Assembly (NCBI GenBank): GCA_001804415.1
Contig: MHGA01000041.1
Location: 1 to 59,925, forward strand
DNA length: 59,925 nt
Direction: 5' to 3'
DNA from: Candidatus Aquivivens invisus
Lineage (GTDB): Bacteria; Omnitrophota; Gorgyraeia; Aquiviventales; Aquiviventaceae
Positions 33,760 to 43,232 of this stretch are shown one piece after another (position 1 is the stretch's first letter; each line of letters opens with the position of its first letter). The position numbers were made by a program, and so were the translations under genes. The notes beneath the pieces were generated by a model. It saw only the letters and a program-made list of their open reading frames with translations, was not told the origin of the DNA and did not search any database.

Positions 33760-34692
33760 TCACACGGTTGCGGCAGCCCTGGCAGCCGAGACCCGGCCGC
33801 CGGCCTGCGTCAGCTTCGTGATCTTGCCCGCCATCTCCAGGGCTTCCCCGAATCGTCGCTGCCACATGTTCCGGCCGAAAATGAATCCGGTGACCCCGGC
33901 GTCCAACGCGACCCGCACGTCCTCCAGCAATTGCTCGTCGCTGCGCTTCGAGCCGCCGGACATGATGACCAGCGTCCGGCCCGCGGAGGCGACCACGTGC
34001 TCCAGCATCTCCTTGGGGGAGAGCTTCAGGTCGCGGTACTCTTTGGGGTAGAGCGGGCGTTTCTCCTCATCAACGTGGGGATAGTTCACTTTCACCACAT
34101 CCGCGCCCAGCTCCTGCGCGACCCGCGCCGCGTAGGCTACGGCATAGACACTATCGCGCCCGCCTTTTTGCTCCATGTACTTGCCGCGCGGGTAGGCCCA
34201 CATGATCAGCGGCATCCCGGCCTGTTCCGCTTCGCGGCGCACGCGGCCGAACTGGACGAAATCGTCGTCCTGACGGGGCGAGCCGATATAGCAGGTGTAG
34301 CCGACCGCCTCGGCGCCCAGGCGCACCGCCTCGTCCACCGTCGCGTGGCAGGGGGAAAACGCCTCATCATCCGGCGGGATCTCGGTTTTGCCGTTGAGCT
34401 TGAGGATCAAGGAGACTTTGCCCGCAAACGCCTTCAGGTACTTCTCCGCCAGGCCGATCTGGAAGGCGATGGCTGAAAAGCCGCCTTCCAGCGCCAGGCG
34501 CAACTCGAATTCCGGGTTGATGCTGTCCGGATTGACGAAGAAATCGCGCGGCCCGTGCTCCAACCCCTGGTCGATGGGCAACACGAGCATCCGGCCGCTG
34601 CCCGGCCCGCACTGATAGAGGAGGCGGTACAACCGGGTCTTCTTCCCCGTCGGCAGATCCAGATCATCGAACGTCACGCTTCGCTTAGGCAT
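33760..34692 (-). CDS. Class I fructose-bisphosphate aldolase, archaeal (FbaB/DhnA) type
   Basis: From the ATG at 34692 (MPKRSVTFDD) this is a 310-residue aldolase of the DhnA/FbaB type: LVLPIDQGLEHGP near the start, WAYPRGKY, the Schiff-base lysine in ADVVKVNYP, and IMSGGSK and GRNMWQR for phosphate binding. It splits or makes fructose 1,6-bisphosphate. It pairs functionally with ApgM further upstream and with the ferredoxin oxidoreductases in gluconeogenesis. Confidence 0.88.
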   Translation of the reverse strand: MPKRSVTFDDLDLPTGKKTRLYRLLYQCGPGSGRMLVLPIDQGLEHGPRDFFVNPDSINPEFELRLALEGGFSAIAFQIGLAEKYLKAFAGKVSLILKLNGKTEIPPDDEAFSPCHATVDEAVRLGAEAVGYTCYIGSPRQDDDFVQFGRVRREAEQAGMPLIMWAYPRGKYMEQKGGRDSVYAVAYAARVAQELGADVVKVNYPHVDEEKRPLYPKEYRDLKLSPKEMLEHVVASAGRTLVIMSGGSKRSDEQLLEDVRVALDAGVTGFIFGRNMWQRRFGEALEMAGKITKLTQAGGRVSAARAAATV

Positions 34693-34744
34693 TGCTTCCC
34701 TCACTGGTGATGTGACCTGTTGACGCCGGGAGGAGGAACGCGCG

Positions 34745-34981
34745 CTAGAAACTGATGCCGGCTTCCTTCAGGAACTTCCGATCCTCGTCGGTAAGTTCGA
34801 AGTGAAGTTCCTGGCCGGCGGGCTTGCCGCCGATGATCGGCACCACGTAAATGGCCAATTGGACCTGCTCCTTCCGGAGGAGGTCGCGCAGCTCCTGAAA
34901 CTCCGGCGCCTTCGCCACGACCTTGCGAATCGTCCTGTTCAATCGTTTCAGGTGCTTGACCAAGCGCCTCTGCAAGTCCAT
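34745..34981 (-). CDS. Small conserved protein of unknown function
   Basis: A 78-residue protein: a basic amphipathic N-terminal helix (LVKHLKRLNRTIRKVVAKA), then IYVVPIIGG and an acidic end (ELTDEDRKFLKEAGISF). The start ATG at 34981 has GGAGAGGGAC upstream. It lies between the aldolase and thiC on the same strand. I do not recognise the family. Confidence 0.6.
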   Translation of the reverse strand: MDLQRRLVKHLKRLNRTIRKVVAKAPEFQELRDLLRKEQVQLAIYVVPIIGGKPAGQELHFELTDEDRKFLKEAGISF

Positions 34982-35000
34982 CGTCCCTCTCCTCTAAATC

Positions 35001-35028
35001 AGTGACTCGTGATTAGTGACCAGTGAAA
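35001..35028 (-). repeat. Heptad array (four units) near the thiC stop
   Basis: The units AGTGACT, CGTGATT, AGTGACC, AGTGAAA end 19 nt before the thiC stop (35048), the loosest stop-codon association in the set. Confidence 0.65.
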
Positions 35029-35047
35029 AGTTCGACGAGAACGCGTG

Positions 35048-36466
<1,419 letters not shown>

Positions 36467-37327
36467 CTACTCCAGGGCGGACAGCTGCTCAACCTGACGG
36501 GCGATCCACCGCGAGAGCTTAGGATTCGGCAGCAGGGCTTCCCCGTCATAGGCATAGGGCAAGCCGGAGAGGAGCTTCGGAATCTTCTGCTCGATCCCGC
36601 CCGAGGCGATCAACAGCGGCACCACCAGCGCGCGGCGCTGCTCGCCGGCCTGGCGGACCGCCTCGCGAAACCGCCGGCTCGCTTCCTCTTTAATAGGGGC
36701 CGGCGCATCATCGCGCAGCAACGCGCTCAGGACCTCGGCAAACGCGCCCCGGCTCTTGACCTCCTCGCCGAGGCGCCCCATCACCTCCAGCCAGCGCGAC
36801 GCTTCCTCATCGGACACCGGTCCATGCCCCACGAGGATGACCGTTTCCTCCGAAGGGGTGCGGCTTAAGCGCGCGGCGCGCTCCAGGAGCATCTCGGCGA
36901 CGAGGGCATCGTCATCCAACGCCTTGCCCATGACGACCGGCACCTTCACCTGCAGCGGTGCCACCTCGTTCCATTCCCCCACCGCCTGCACCCCGAAGAG
37001 ATAGGCATACTGACGGAAGACCTCGGAATGGGAGGACACAAGCAGCGGGATCACCACGAGCCGTTCAATGCCCCGGCGTTGCAACCGATTGACGGCGTCT
37101 TGAAAGGCCCGCCCTTCTGCTTGATGCATCCCCATCCCGAAGGCCACCTGCACCGGCACGTCCAAGCGGGCTTGGGCCACGGCCTTCCGCACGAGCCCGT
37201 CCCACCGGTTGTTGCCGCCGTGCGCCACGACAAGCACGCCGACGCGAGGCGGGCGAGAGGCCGGCTGTGCGAAGGTCGGAGGAGCGATGACCACCCAGGC
37301 GATCACGATGGCGAACAGGGGTCGCAT
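36467..37327 (-). CDS. Exported CbiX/SirB-like protein
   Basis: A 286-residue protein with a signal peptide (LFAIVIAWVVIAPPTFAQ) and two CbiX-like halves: VGVLVVAHGG...WDGLV, HQAEGRAFQDAVNRL, VIPLLVSSHSEV in the first, and VILVGHGPVSDEE, VVPLLIASGGIEQKI in the second. CbiX/SirB enzymes insert cobalt or iron into sirohydrochlorin in the cytoplasm. Export is unusual, so this may be a metal-binding or chelatase-like protein of the periplasm. Confidence 0.7.
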   Translation of the reverse strand: MRPLFAIVIAWVVIAPPTFAQPASRPPRVGVLVVAHGGNNRWDGLVRKAVAQARLDVPVQVAFGMGMHQAEGRAFQDAVNRLQRRGIERLVVIPLLVSSHSEVFRQYAYLFGVQAVGEWNEVAPLQVKVPVVMGKALDDDALVAEMLLERAARLSRTPSEETVILVGHGPVSDEEASRWLEVMGRLGEEVKSRGAFAEVLSALLRDDAPAPIKEEASRRFREAVRQAGEQRRALVVPLLIASGGIEQKIPKLLSGLPYAYDGEALLPNPKLSRWIARQVEQLSALE

Positions 37328-37337
37328 GCCGGCGGGG

Positions 37338-37952
37338 TTAGAACGACCTTGAGCGGATCAAGGTGAGGAACTCGGCGCGGGTTTTGTCGCTCGTGCGGAA
37401 GACCCCGAGCATGGCGCTGGTGACGGCGGTGGTGTTTTGCTTCTGGACGCCCCGCATCATCATGCACAGGTGGTAGGCTTCCATCACGCAGGCCACCCCG
37501 CGGGGTTTGAGATGCTCATTGATCGCCTCGGCGATTTGGGTCGTCAACCGCTCCTGCACTTGCAGCCGGCGGGCAAAGACCTCGACGAGCCGAGGGAGCT
37601 TGCTTAAGCCCACGATGTCGCGATCCGGCATGTACGCGATGTGACACTTCCCAAAAAACGGCAAGCAGTGATGCTCGCACAAGCTGTAGAAATCGATATC
37701 CTTCACGATGATCATCTCGTCGTGCTTCACCGTGAATCGTCGCTGCAGGACCTTTGCGGGGTCCATCCGATAGCCCGAGGTCAGGAATTGCAGCGACTGC
37801 TTCACGCGCAGCGGCGTGCGCCGCAACCCCTGCCGGTTGGGATCCTCGCCGATGAGCCGCAGCAACAGCCGCACCGTCGCCTCCCATTCCCGTCCGGTGG
37901 GAATCTCCAGCACCTGCTTCAGTTGCTTTAACTCATCCTCTGCGTTCGCCAT
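37338..37952 (-). CDS. folE: GTP cyclohydrolase I
   Basis: A 204-residue enzyme making dihydroneopterin triphosphate from GTP, the first step to folate or queuosine. Zinc ligands can be placed in CEHHCLPFFGKCHIAY and in MEAYHLCMMMRGVQK. GLSKLPRLVEVFARRLQVQERLT is the usual core. It lies 10 nt upstream of the CbiX-like gene. Confidence 0.94.
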   Translation of the reverse strand: MANAEDELKQLKQVLEIPTGREWEATVRLLLRLIGEDPNRQGLRRTPLRVKQSLQFLTSGYRMDPAKVLQRRFTVKHDEMIIVKDIDFYSLCEHHCLPFFGKCHIAYMPDRDIVGLSKLPRLVEVFARRLQVQERLTTQIAEAINEHLKPRGVACVMEAYHLCMMMRGVQKQNTTAVTSAMLGVFRTSDKTRAEFLTLIRSRSF

Positions 37953-37967
37953 TTGATGCCCCTTAGA

Positions 37968-39455
37968 TTACTTCCAATTTTCCATCAGCCTCACGAGCAA
38001 GCGCACACCAATCCCCACCGCCCCTTTCGGAACGTAGGGCTTGTCCTTCTCGGTCCAGGCGGTGCCGGCGATGTCAAGATGAGCCCATGACTTCAAGCCC
38101 TCCGTGAACTCCTCAAGGAATTTCGCGGCGGTGATCGTCCCGGCCTCGCCGGTGTTCGTCACGTTGCGCAAATCCGCGATATCGGATTTCATGGCGGGCC
38201 CATACTCATCCCACAGCGGCAGCCGCCACACCCGTTCATGCGTCGCGTGTCCCGCCTGATTCAACCGTGCGGCCAACCGTTCGTCCTTGGTCATCAGCCC
38301 GATCGCCTCACTGCCCAGCGCGACGACGCACGCGCCGGTCAGCGTGGCGAGATCCACCGTGCAATTCGGCTGATACCGCTTGGCATAATGGAGACAGTCG
38401 GATAAGACCAGCCGCCCCTCGGCATCGGTATTGAGCACCTCCACGGTCTTGCCGGAAAGCGTCGTGATGACATCGCCGGGTTTTTGGGCCGTCCCGGAAG
38501 GCATATTCTCGGCCGCGGCCACAATCCCCACCACCCGATACGGCAGCTTCAAGCGCGCGGCCGCTTGCAGGGTCCCGAACACCGCGGCCGCCCCCGACAT
38601 GTCGTACTTCATCTGCTCCATCTTGGCCGCGGGCTTCAGGCTCAGGCCGCCGGAATCAAAGGTAACCCCCTTCCCACAGAAGGCGAAGGTGGCCCTCGCC
38701 CTCGGCGGCGCGTAGTCCAGGACGATAAATTGCGCGGGATGTGGACTGCCCTGCGCCACCCCGACGATCCCGCCAAAACCCATCCGCTTGAGCCGGGCAA
38801 ACGGGACCACGACACATTTCAGCCGGTGCCGTTTGGCCATGGCGCGGGCTTGATTCGCCAGGTGCGTGGGCGTCACAAGATTAGATGGGCCGTTGATGAG
38901 ATCGCGCGCAAGCAAAACGGCCTCGACCACCGCCTCGGCCCGCTCCACCCCTCGCCTGGACTCGGCCGCCTCACGGCTCCTCTCAGCGACGAGCGTGATC
39001 GTGTCAATCCGCTTGGTCTTCTCGTGCTTGGGAACCTGCTTCAACTGATCGTACCGATAGAGCCCAAGCAGCGCCCCCTCGATGAGCGCCTGCGAGACCG
39101 CACCGGCCTGACCAATCGCCCGTTCCCGAAGGACTGGCAGCACCAGGTGCTTGAATCCTCGCGCCCGCACGGCTTTCGCGGCGGTACCCGCCAACTGGCG
39201 TACCCGGTCTAAGGAGAGGTCGTCGGCCTTGCCAAGCCCCACGACCACCACCCAGCTGCGCCCTTTCGGCAGCATCAGGGTTTCATTGGCGGCCCCGCGG
39301 AATCCGCAACGGCCCACCAGCTGAATGAAAGCGCGATCGCGCGCCGCGTAAGACGGCAGCACACGATCCGGACGCTGCTCGCCTTCCCATGCGGCATACA
39401 CCGCGACCCCACCACGGACCTGTCCCACCTGACCGACCTTGACTTGGAGACGCAT
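37968..39455 (-). CDS. pepA: Leucyl aminopeptidase (M17)
   Basis: From the ATG at 39455, which has a strong AAGGAGG site, this is a 495-residue M17 aminopeptidase. The metal and active-site motifs are GKGVTFDSGGLSLKPAAKM and NTDAEGRLVLSDCL. It removes N-terminal residues from peptides and can also bind DNA in some bacteria. It lies 15 nt upstream of folE. Confidence 0.93.
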   Translation of the reverse strand: MRLQVKVGQVGQVRGGVAVYAAWEGEQRPDRVLPSYAARDRAFIQLVGRCGFRGAANETLMLPKGRSWVVVVGLGKADDLSLDRVRQLAGTAAKAVRARGFKHLVLPVLRERAIGQAGAVSQALIEGALLGLYRYDQLKQVPKHEKTKRIDTITLVAERSREAAESRRGVERAEAVVEAVLLARDLINGPSNLVTPTHLANQARAMAKRHRLKCVVVPFARLKRMGFGGIVGVAQGSPHPAQFIVLDYAPPRARATFAFCGKGVTFDSGGLSLKPAAKMEQMKYDMSGAAAVFGTLQAAARLKLPYRVVGIVAAAENMPSGTAQKPGDVITTLSGKTVEVLNTDAEGRLVLSDCLHYAKRYQPNCTVDLATLTGACVVALGSEAIGLMTKDERLAARLNQAGHATHERVWRLPLWDEYGPAMKSDIADLRNVTNTGEAGTITAAKFLEEFTEGLKSWAHLDIAGTAWTEKDKPYVPKGAVGIGVRLLVRLMENWK

Positions 39456-39473
39456 GGAACCTCCTTGAAATGG

Positions 39474-39501
39474 ACTCAAGACCCAAGACTCAAGAAAAAA
39501 G
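39474..39501 (-). repeat. Heptad array supplying the apgM stop codon
   Basis: The units ACTCAAG, ACCCAAG, ACTCAAG, AAAAAAG. The apgM stop codon (39476-39478) lies in the first unit, so the protein's last residues (FLSLGS) are encoded by the array. Confidence 0.8.
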
Positions 39502-40672
39502 ACATCAGCTCAAAGCCGTGCTCCAATCGCTGAGTCGATTGTTTCACCGCCGTTTCATTATACGCACAAATGGCATCTTTGCGACCCTTTGTGGCGTAGA
39601 TCGCGAAGGGCACAGCGTCCGCGACGTGCGTCCGCAGCGGCGTGCTCGTCGGATGATCGCAGACGACCATGATGCCAAACGCCCCGCGCGATTTCAACCC
39701 GTCCAGCAACGTCCCGACCACCAGTCGATCCACATCCTCGATGGCTTGGACCTTCTTCTTCGCATCGCCCATATGCCCGGCTTCATCGGTCGACTCGATG
39801 TGGACGAGCACGAGATCGCAGCCGCCGTCCAACGCCTTGAGGGCATGCTCGGCTTTGCCGCGATAGTTGGTATCGAAATAACCGGTGATGCCGGGAACCT
39901 TGACCATCTCAAACCCGGCCAGCCGTCCGATCCCCCGCACGATGTCCACTGCACTGATACATGCCGCGCGTTTTCCGTACGCCGATTGGAACGAGGGCAG
40001 CGCCGTCGCGGTGCCCTGTCCCCAAAACCACAGCATTGTCGCGGGTCGCTTGCCTTCGAGGACCCGACGCTGGTTGACCGGATGATCCTTCAGCAGCCCA
40101 ACCGAGTCACGCATCGCTTGATTCAACATGTCGGCGCCAGGGCCGGTTGGCAGATAGGCTTCAATCGGCTTGCCGAGGATGTCGTGCGGTGGCGTGCATT
40201 GGACGTCGGCGAAGTCCGGACCGTTCACCACCGCGATATGGCGGTAACTGACCCCCGCGTAAAACTGCACCCCGTTGCAGCTCAACCGTTGGCTGACGGC
40301 GTCGATGAGCTGCGCAGATTCATCAGTGGTGATGTGATCGGCGGAGTGGTCGACCATGACCCCGTCTTGCACGGTGAGGGTGTTGCACCGAAACGCCACC
40401 TGATCGGCCTTCAGCGTCACCCCCATCGCCGCGGCCTCCAGCGGCGCGCGGCCGGTGTGGTACTTCCGTGGATCGTAGCCGAAGACGCTCATGCACCCGA
40501 CGTCTGAGCCCGGCGCAAACCCCTTGGGGATCGTGTGCGCCCAGCCGGTGAGGCCTTCGCGTGCGATCCAATCCATGTTCGGATGCTTCGCCACTTCAAG
40601 TGGCGTCTTGCCGCCCAGCTCAGGGATCGGCACATCGGAGACCCCGTCCGGCAGCACGATGATATATCTCAT
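39476..40672 (-). CDS. apgM: Cofactor-independent phosphoglycerate mutase, archaeal (ApgM) type
   Basis: From the ATG at 40672 this is a 398-residue alkaline-phosphatase-superfamily mutase: MRYIIVLPDGVSDVPIPELG, AAMGVTLKADQVAFRCN, FWGQGTATALPSF, HIESTDEAGHMGD, VVCDHPT. It interconverts 2- and 3-phosphoglycerate. The track's longer start runs through a repeat array. It belongs with the aldolase in glycolysis or gluconeogenesis. Confidence 0.9.
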   Translation of the reverse strand: MRYIIVLPDGVSDVPIPELGGKTPLEVAKHPNMDWIAREGLTGWAHTIPKGFAPGSDVGCMSVFGYDPRKYHTGRAPLEAAAMGVTLKADQVAFRCNTLTVQDGVMVDHSADHITTDESAQLIDAVSQRLSCNGVQFYAGVSYRHIAVVNGPDFADVQCTPPHDILGKPIEAYLPTGPGADMLNQAMRDSVGLLKDHPVNQRRVLEGKRPATMLWFWGQGTATALPSFQSAYGKRAACISAVDIVRGIGRLAGFEMVKVPGITGYFDTNYRGKAEHALKALDGGCDLVLVHIESTDEAGHMGDAKKKVQAIEDVDRLVVGTLLDGLKSRGAFGIMVVCDHPTSTPLRTHVADAVPFAIYATKGRKDAICAYNETAVKQSTQRLEHGFELMSFFLSLGS

Positions 40673-40673
40673 C

Positions 40674-40798
40674 TCTCGTGGTTCGTTAATCGGACTCGTG
40701 GCCCGTTTCGTCATTCGGACTCGTAGTTCGTCACCAAGTTTTCCACGACTAACGATCAACGAACTACGACACGGGCGACGGGTCCGTTGGACGACGGA
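40674..40798 (-). repeat. Degenerate 7/8-nt unit array between a NifS-like gene and apgM
   Basis: A 125-nt stretch of imperfect TCGTNNN-type units in the left part and CACGACT/AACGATC/AACGAAC units in the right part, roughly inverted. It starts at the apgM start codon and ends 3 nt before the NifS-like stop (40802). Confidence 0.6.
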
Positions 40799-40801
40799 CG
40801 A

Positions 40802-41965
40802 TCATGTCGCGCGCACAGTCATTCGCGTGACGCGGCGCAGCTTCTCGACCACGTGCGGAATCACGTCCAGCGCCCGCCCGATCTCTTCCTCGGTGGTCAT
40901 CTCCCCCATGGTGAACACCAGCGCCCCTTGCGCTTGGCTCTCTGTCAGCCCCATCGCCTTGAGCACGTGCGACGGCCGCATCGCCTTCGCGTTGCAGGCA
41001 GAGCCGAGGCCCGCCGCAATACCCTCATGATCGAGCCCAAGCACGAGCGACTCGCTCGCCGCCCCTTCGACGCACACATGCAGGTTGTGCGGCAATCGGT
41101 TCGACCGCGACCCGTTGAGCCGAAGATTCGGGATGCGCTCGACCAATCCGTCGCGCAGCCGATCGCGCAACAGTAACGTTTGCTCAACGCGCTCAGGTAA
41201 TCGCTGTCGCGCAACGTCCGCCGCCGCACCCATCCCGACAATCGCCGCGACGTTCTCGGTGCCTGATCGACCTCCCTGTTCCTGTCCACCGCCTTCTAAG
41301 AGAGGAAGGATGCGCACGCCCTCCCGGACGTAGAGCGCCGCCGCACCCTGCGGGCCGTAGAACTGGTTTGCCGACAGGCTCAGGGCATCAACGCCAAGCT
41401 CGCGCACATCCACCGGCCAGTGGCCGACCGCCGCGATCGCATCGGCGTGGAAGAGGGCGCTGTGCTCATGCGCGATCGCCGTCAACTCCTTGATCGGCTC
41501 GATCGTCCCCACCTCGCCATTCGCGAGCATGATCGAGACCAGTACGGTGCCGGGCTTCAACGCGGATTTCAGATCGCCCGGCAAAACGCATCCTTCGCGA
41601 TCGACGGGCAGGATCGTCACCTCCGCCCCATCCATCTGCAGCCGCTTGGCGGCCAGCGTCACCGACGGATGTTCGATCGCCGAGACGATCACATGAGGTC
41701 CCTTTCGCTTGTTCGCAGCGAAAAGCCCTTTGATCGCCCAATTGTTCGCCTCCGTCCCGCAGGACGTGAAATAGACCGCTTCCGGATTCGCGCCGATCAA
41801 CGCCGCCACCTGCCTGCGCGCCCGCTCCACCCGCTCCCTCGCCTCTCTTCCTTCCTGATGGATCGAGGAAGGATTTCCGACATCGGCGAGTACAACCGCC
41901 ATCGCCTCCCGAACTTCAGGCAACATCGGTGTTGAAGCAGCGTAGTCAAGATTGATGGGCTTCAT
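40802..41965 (-). CDS. NifS/IscS-like aminotransferase-fold protein lacking the PLP lysine
   Basis: From the ATG at 41965 this is a 387-residue cysteine desulfurase family protein (INLDYAASTP, SCGTEANNWAIKG, SAIEHPSV, GQEQGGRSGTENV). The usual SxHK is LSLSANQFYGPQG here, so the PLP lysine is Q201. The nearby (D)xxQ glutamine is also gone (ADAIAAVGH). C325 is kept in GSACNAKA. It may bind PLP without a Schiff base, use sulfur from elsewhere, or have another role. An archaeal IscS without this lysine is known. Confidence 0.8.
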   Translation of the reverse strand: MKPINLDYAASTPMLPEVREAMAVVLADVGNPSSIHQEGREARERVERARRQVAALIGANPEAVYFTSCGTEANNWAIKGLFAANKRKGPHVIVSAIEHPSVTLAAKRLQMDGAEVTILPVDREGCVLPGDLKSALKPGTVLVSIMLANGEVGTIEPIKELTAIAHEHSALFHADAIAAVGHWPVDVRELGVDALSLSANQFYGPQGAAALYVREGVRILPLLEGGGQEQGGRSGTENVAAIVGMGAAADVARQRLPERVEQTLLLRDRLRDGLVERIPNLRLNGSRSNRLPHNLHVCVEGAASESLVLGLDHEGIAAGLGSACNAKAMRPSHVLKAMGLTESQAQGALVFTMGEMTTEEEIGRALDVIPHVVEKLRRVTRMTVRAT

Positions 41966-41972
41966 CGAGCGC

Positions 41973-42236
41973 TCACCAGAGATCCTTGTAGGTGCGTTCG
42001 GAGCGACGGGTGACACGGAGAATCACGACGCGTTGATCATCATCCAGGATCGCATAGATGACGCGCCAATTACCAATGCGGACGCGATGGGTCTGCCCCT
42101 CGAGTTTTTTCACCCCCATCGGCCTCGGCTGATCCCGCAGCGACCAGATGACCGGATCAACATGTTGAAAGACGTCGTGGGGCAGGCGGCCTAATTCGCG
42201 CTTCGCCTTCGGGTGAAGGACAACGGTGTAGCTCAC
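41973..42236 (-). CDS. RelE/ParE-type toxin
   Basis: An 87-residue protein with the RelE fold pattern: VVLHPKAKRELGRLP, VKKLEGQTHRVRIGNWRVIYAI and VVILRVTRRSERTYKDL. Such toxins cut mRNA at the ribosome or poison gyrase; which applies cannot be told here. It follows the antitoxin gene by 3 nt. Confidence 0.85.
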   Translation of the reverse strand: MSYTVVLHPKAKRELGRLPHDVFQHVDPVIWSLRDQPRPMGVKKLEGQTHRVRIGNWRVIYAILDDDQRVVILRVTRRSERTYKDLW

Positions 42237-42239
42237 TGC

Positions 42240-42470
42240 TTACCGTTTGGCTCGCTGCGTTCGATACTCAGCATAGGACGTCACACGTTCAGGATGCCGC
42301 AGATACTCACTCAACCGCTGGCGTCCAATCCGTAGGTCGGCCATGTCTTCTCGATAGAGCGCCTCAACCGCTTCCCGAATCAGAGCGGCCAACGAGGTGT
42401 GCTGCTCAACAGCCAGGTGTTTCAGGCGGCGGTGCACCTCGTCCTGGAGATAGACCATCGTGCGTGTCAT
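42240..42470 (-). CDS. Ribbon-helix-helix antitoxin of the RelE-type pair
   Basis: A 76-residue protein beginning MTRTMVYLQDEVHRRLKHLA, a ribbon-helix-helix strand and helix, followed by SLAALIREAVEALY and a charged toxin-binding tail. It is first in the pair, as in most type II modules, and probably represses its own promoter. Confidence 0.8.
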   Translation of the reverse strand: MTRTMVYLQDEVHRRLKHLAVEQHTSLAALIREAVEALYREDMADLRIGRQRLSEYLRHPERVTSYAEYRTQRAKR

Positions 42471-42529
42471 TGTCCCCTCCTAGACCAACTATAGCATAAT
42501 AGCATAATGATGTCAAAACATCCTTCTCG

Positions 42530-42802
42530 TTATTTCAGATATTCCTCCAACGGAATGGCGGGGAGGGTTTCGGCGCTGAGCCCGAGCTCATCGAACAGCT
42601 CGGAGCTGAGCTGAGCGATGGCTTTGTCGTTCGGGGCCTCGATGATGGACACCAAGTCGTAGCGCCCAAGGGTGATGTAGGCCTGGTGAAGCTTGGCGCC
42701 GCGCTTCGCGATGATCGCCTTCGCCTTCTCCAAGCGTTGCTTCGCGTCTTCACCGAGCGAATGCTTCTCCGTAAACTTCACCAATCTGACGTACAGCGCC
42801 AT
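42530..42802 (-). CDS. GYD domain protein
   Basis: A 90-residue protein with YVRLVKFTEKH and TLGRYDLVSIIEAPND, the pattern that names the GYD family, a small ferredoxin-like fold of unknown role. It has a GGGAGGTGAACG ribosome binding site. It stands between the DUF971 gene and the RelE-type pair. Confidence 0.8.
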   Translation of the reverse strand: MALYVRLVKFTEKHSLGEDAKQRLEKAKAIIAKRGAKLHQAYITLGRYDLVSIIEAPNDKAIAQLSSELFDELGLSAETLPAIPLEEYLK

Positions 42803-42830
42803 CGTTCACCTCCCGTGCTCCCGGTCCTTT

Positions 42831-42904
42831 AACGCGCGAACCCGCCAACTCGCAAGCCCGCCAACTCAAGCATTCACTTGTCGCTTGTCGCTTGTCGCTT
42901 GTCG
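42831..42904 (-). repeat. Octad plus heptad array entering the DUF971 gene
   Basis: Five 8-nt units (AACGCGCG, AACCCGCC and variants), then four exact CTTGTCG heptads. The DUF971 stop (42874-42876) lies at the octad-heptad junction, so its last residues (SDKRQATSDK) are array-encoded. Confidence 0.85.
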
Positions 42905-43212
42905 CTGCAACAAGGGCACACCTTGCGCAGATAATCGAACGCGTAGATGCCGGTGTGGTGGCCGTCGCTCCAACGGATGGTGACCGCGTAGCGACCCACT
43001 TGCTCAATCTTCAGGGGGTGGACGTCTTGCGGGACGCTGGAGGCGATCAGTCGCAGTGCGCCAGTCACTTCGTCGAGGCACCCAGCGCATGGGCATTTCA
43101 GCCGCAGCTCCCTCGCGGGATACACGCTCTCATGCCCATCCTGCCATCGAATCTTGACGTCGCGCTCACCGGCTCGTGTGATTTCAACTGGGATCGCTTG
43201 AGTATTAGACAT
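42874..43212 (-). CDS. DUF971 protein (Mrp-associated)
   Basis: A 112-residue protein with a DUF971 core: VKIRWQDGHESVYPARELR, LKCPCAGCLDE and VTIRWSDGHHTGIYAFDYLR, then CPCC. DUF971 is often next to or fused with Mrp/ApbC scaffold proteins, as here, and is thought to help iron-sulfur cluster assembly. The last ten codons come from heptad repeats, so the functional domain probably ends near the CPCC. Confidence 0.82.
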   Translation of the reverse strand: MSNTQAIPVEITRAGERDVKIRWQDGHESVYPARELRLKCPCAGCLDEVTGALRLIASSVPQDVHPLKIEQVGRYAVTIRWSDGHHTGIYAFDYLRKVCPCCSDKRQATSDK

Positions 43213-43232
43213 CTCGTGTCTCAGGTCTCAAA
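43212..43232 (-). repeat. Heptad array (three units) spanning mrp stop to DUF971 start
   Basis: TCTCGTG, TCTCAGG, TCTCAAA fill the whole gap between the two genes. The last unit holds the mrp stop (43228-43230), and the first touches the DUF971 ATG. Confidence 0.65.
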
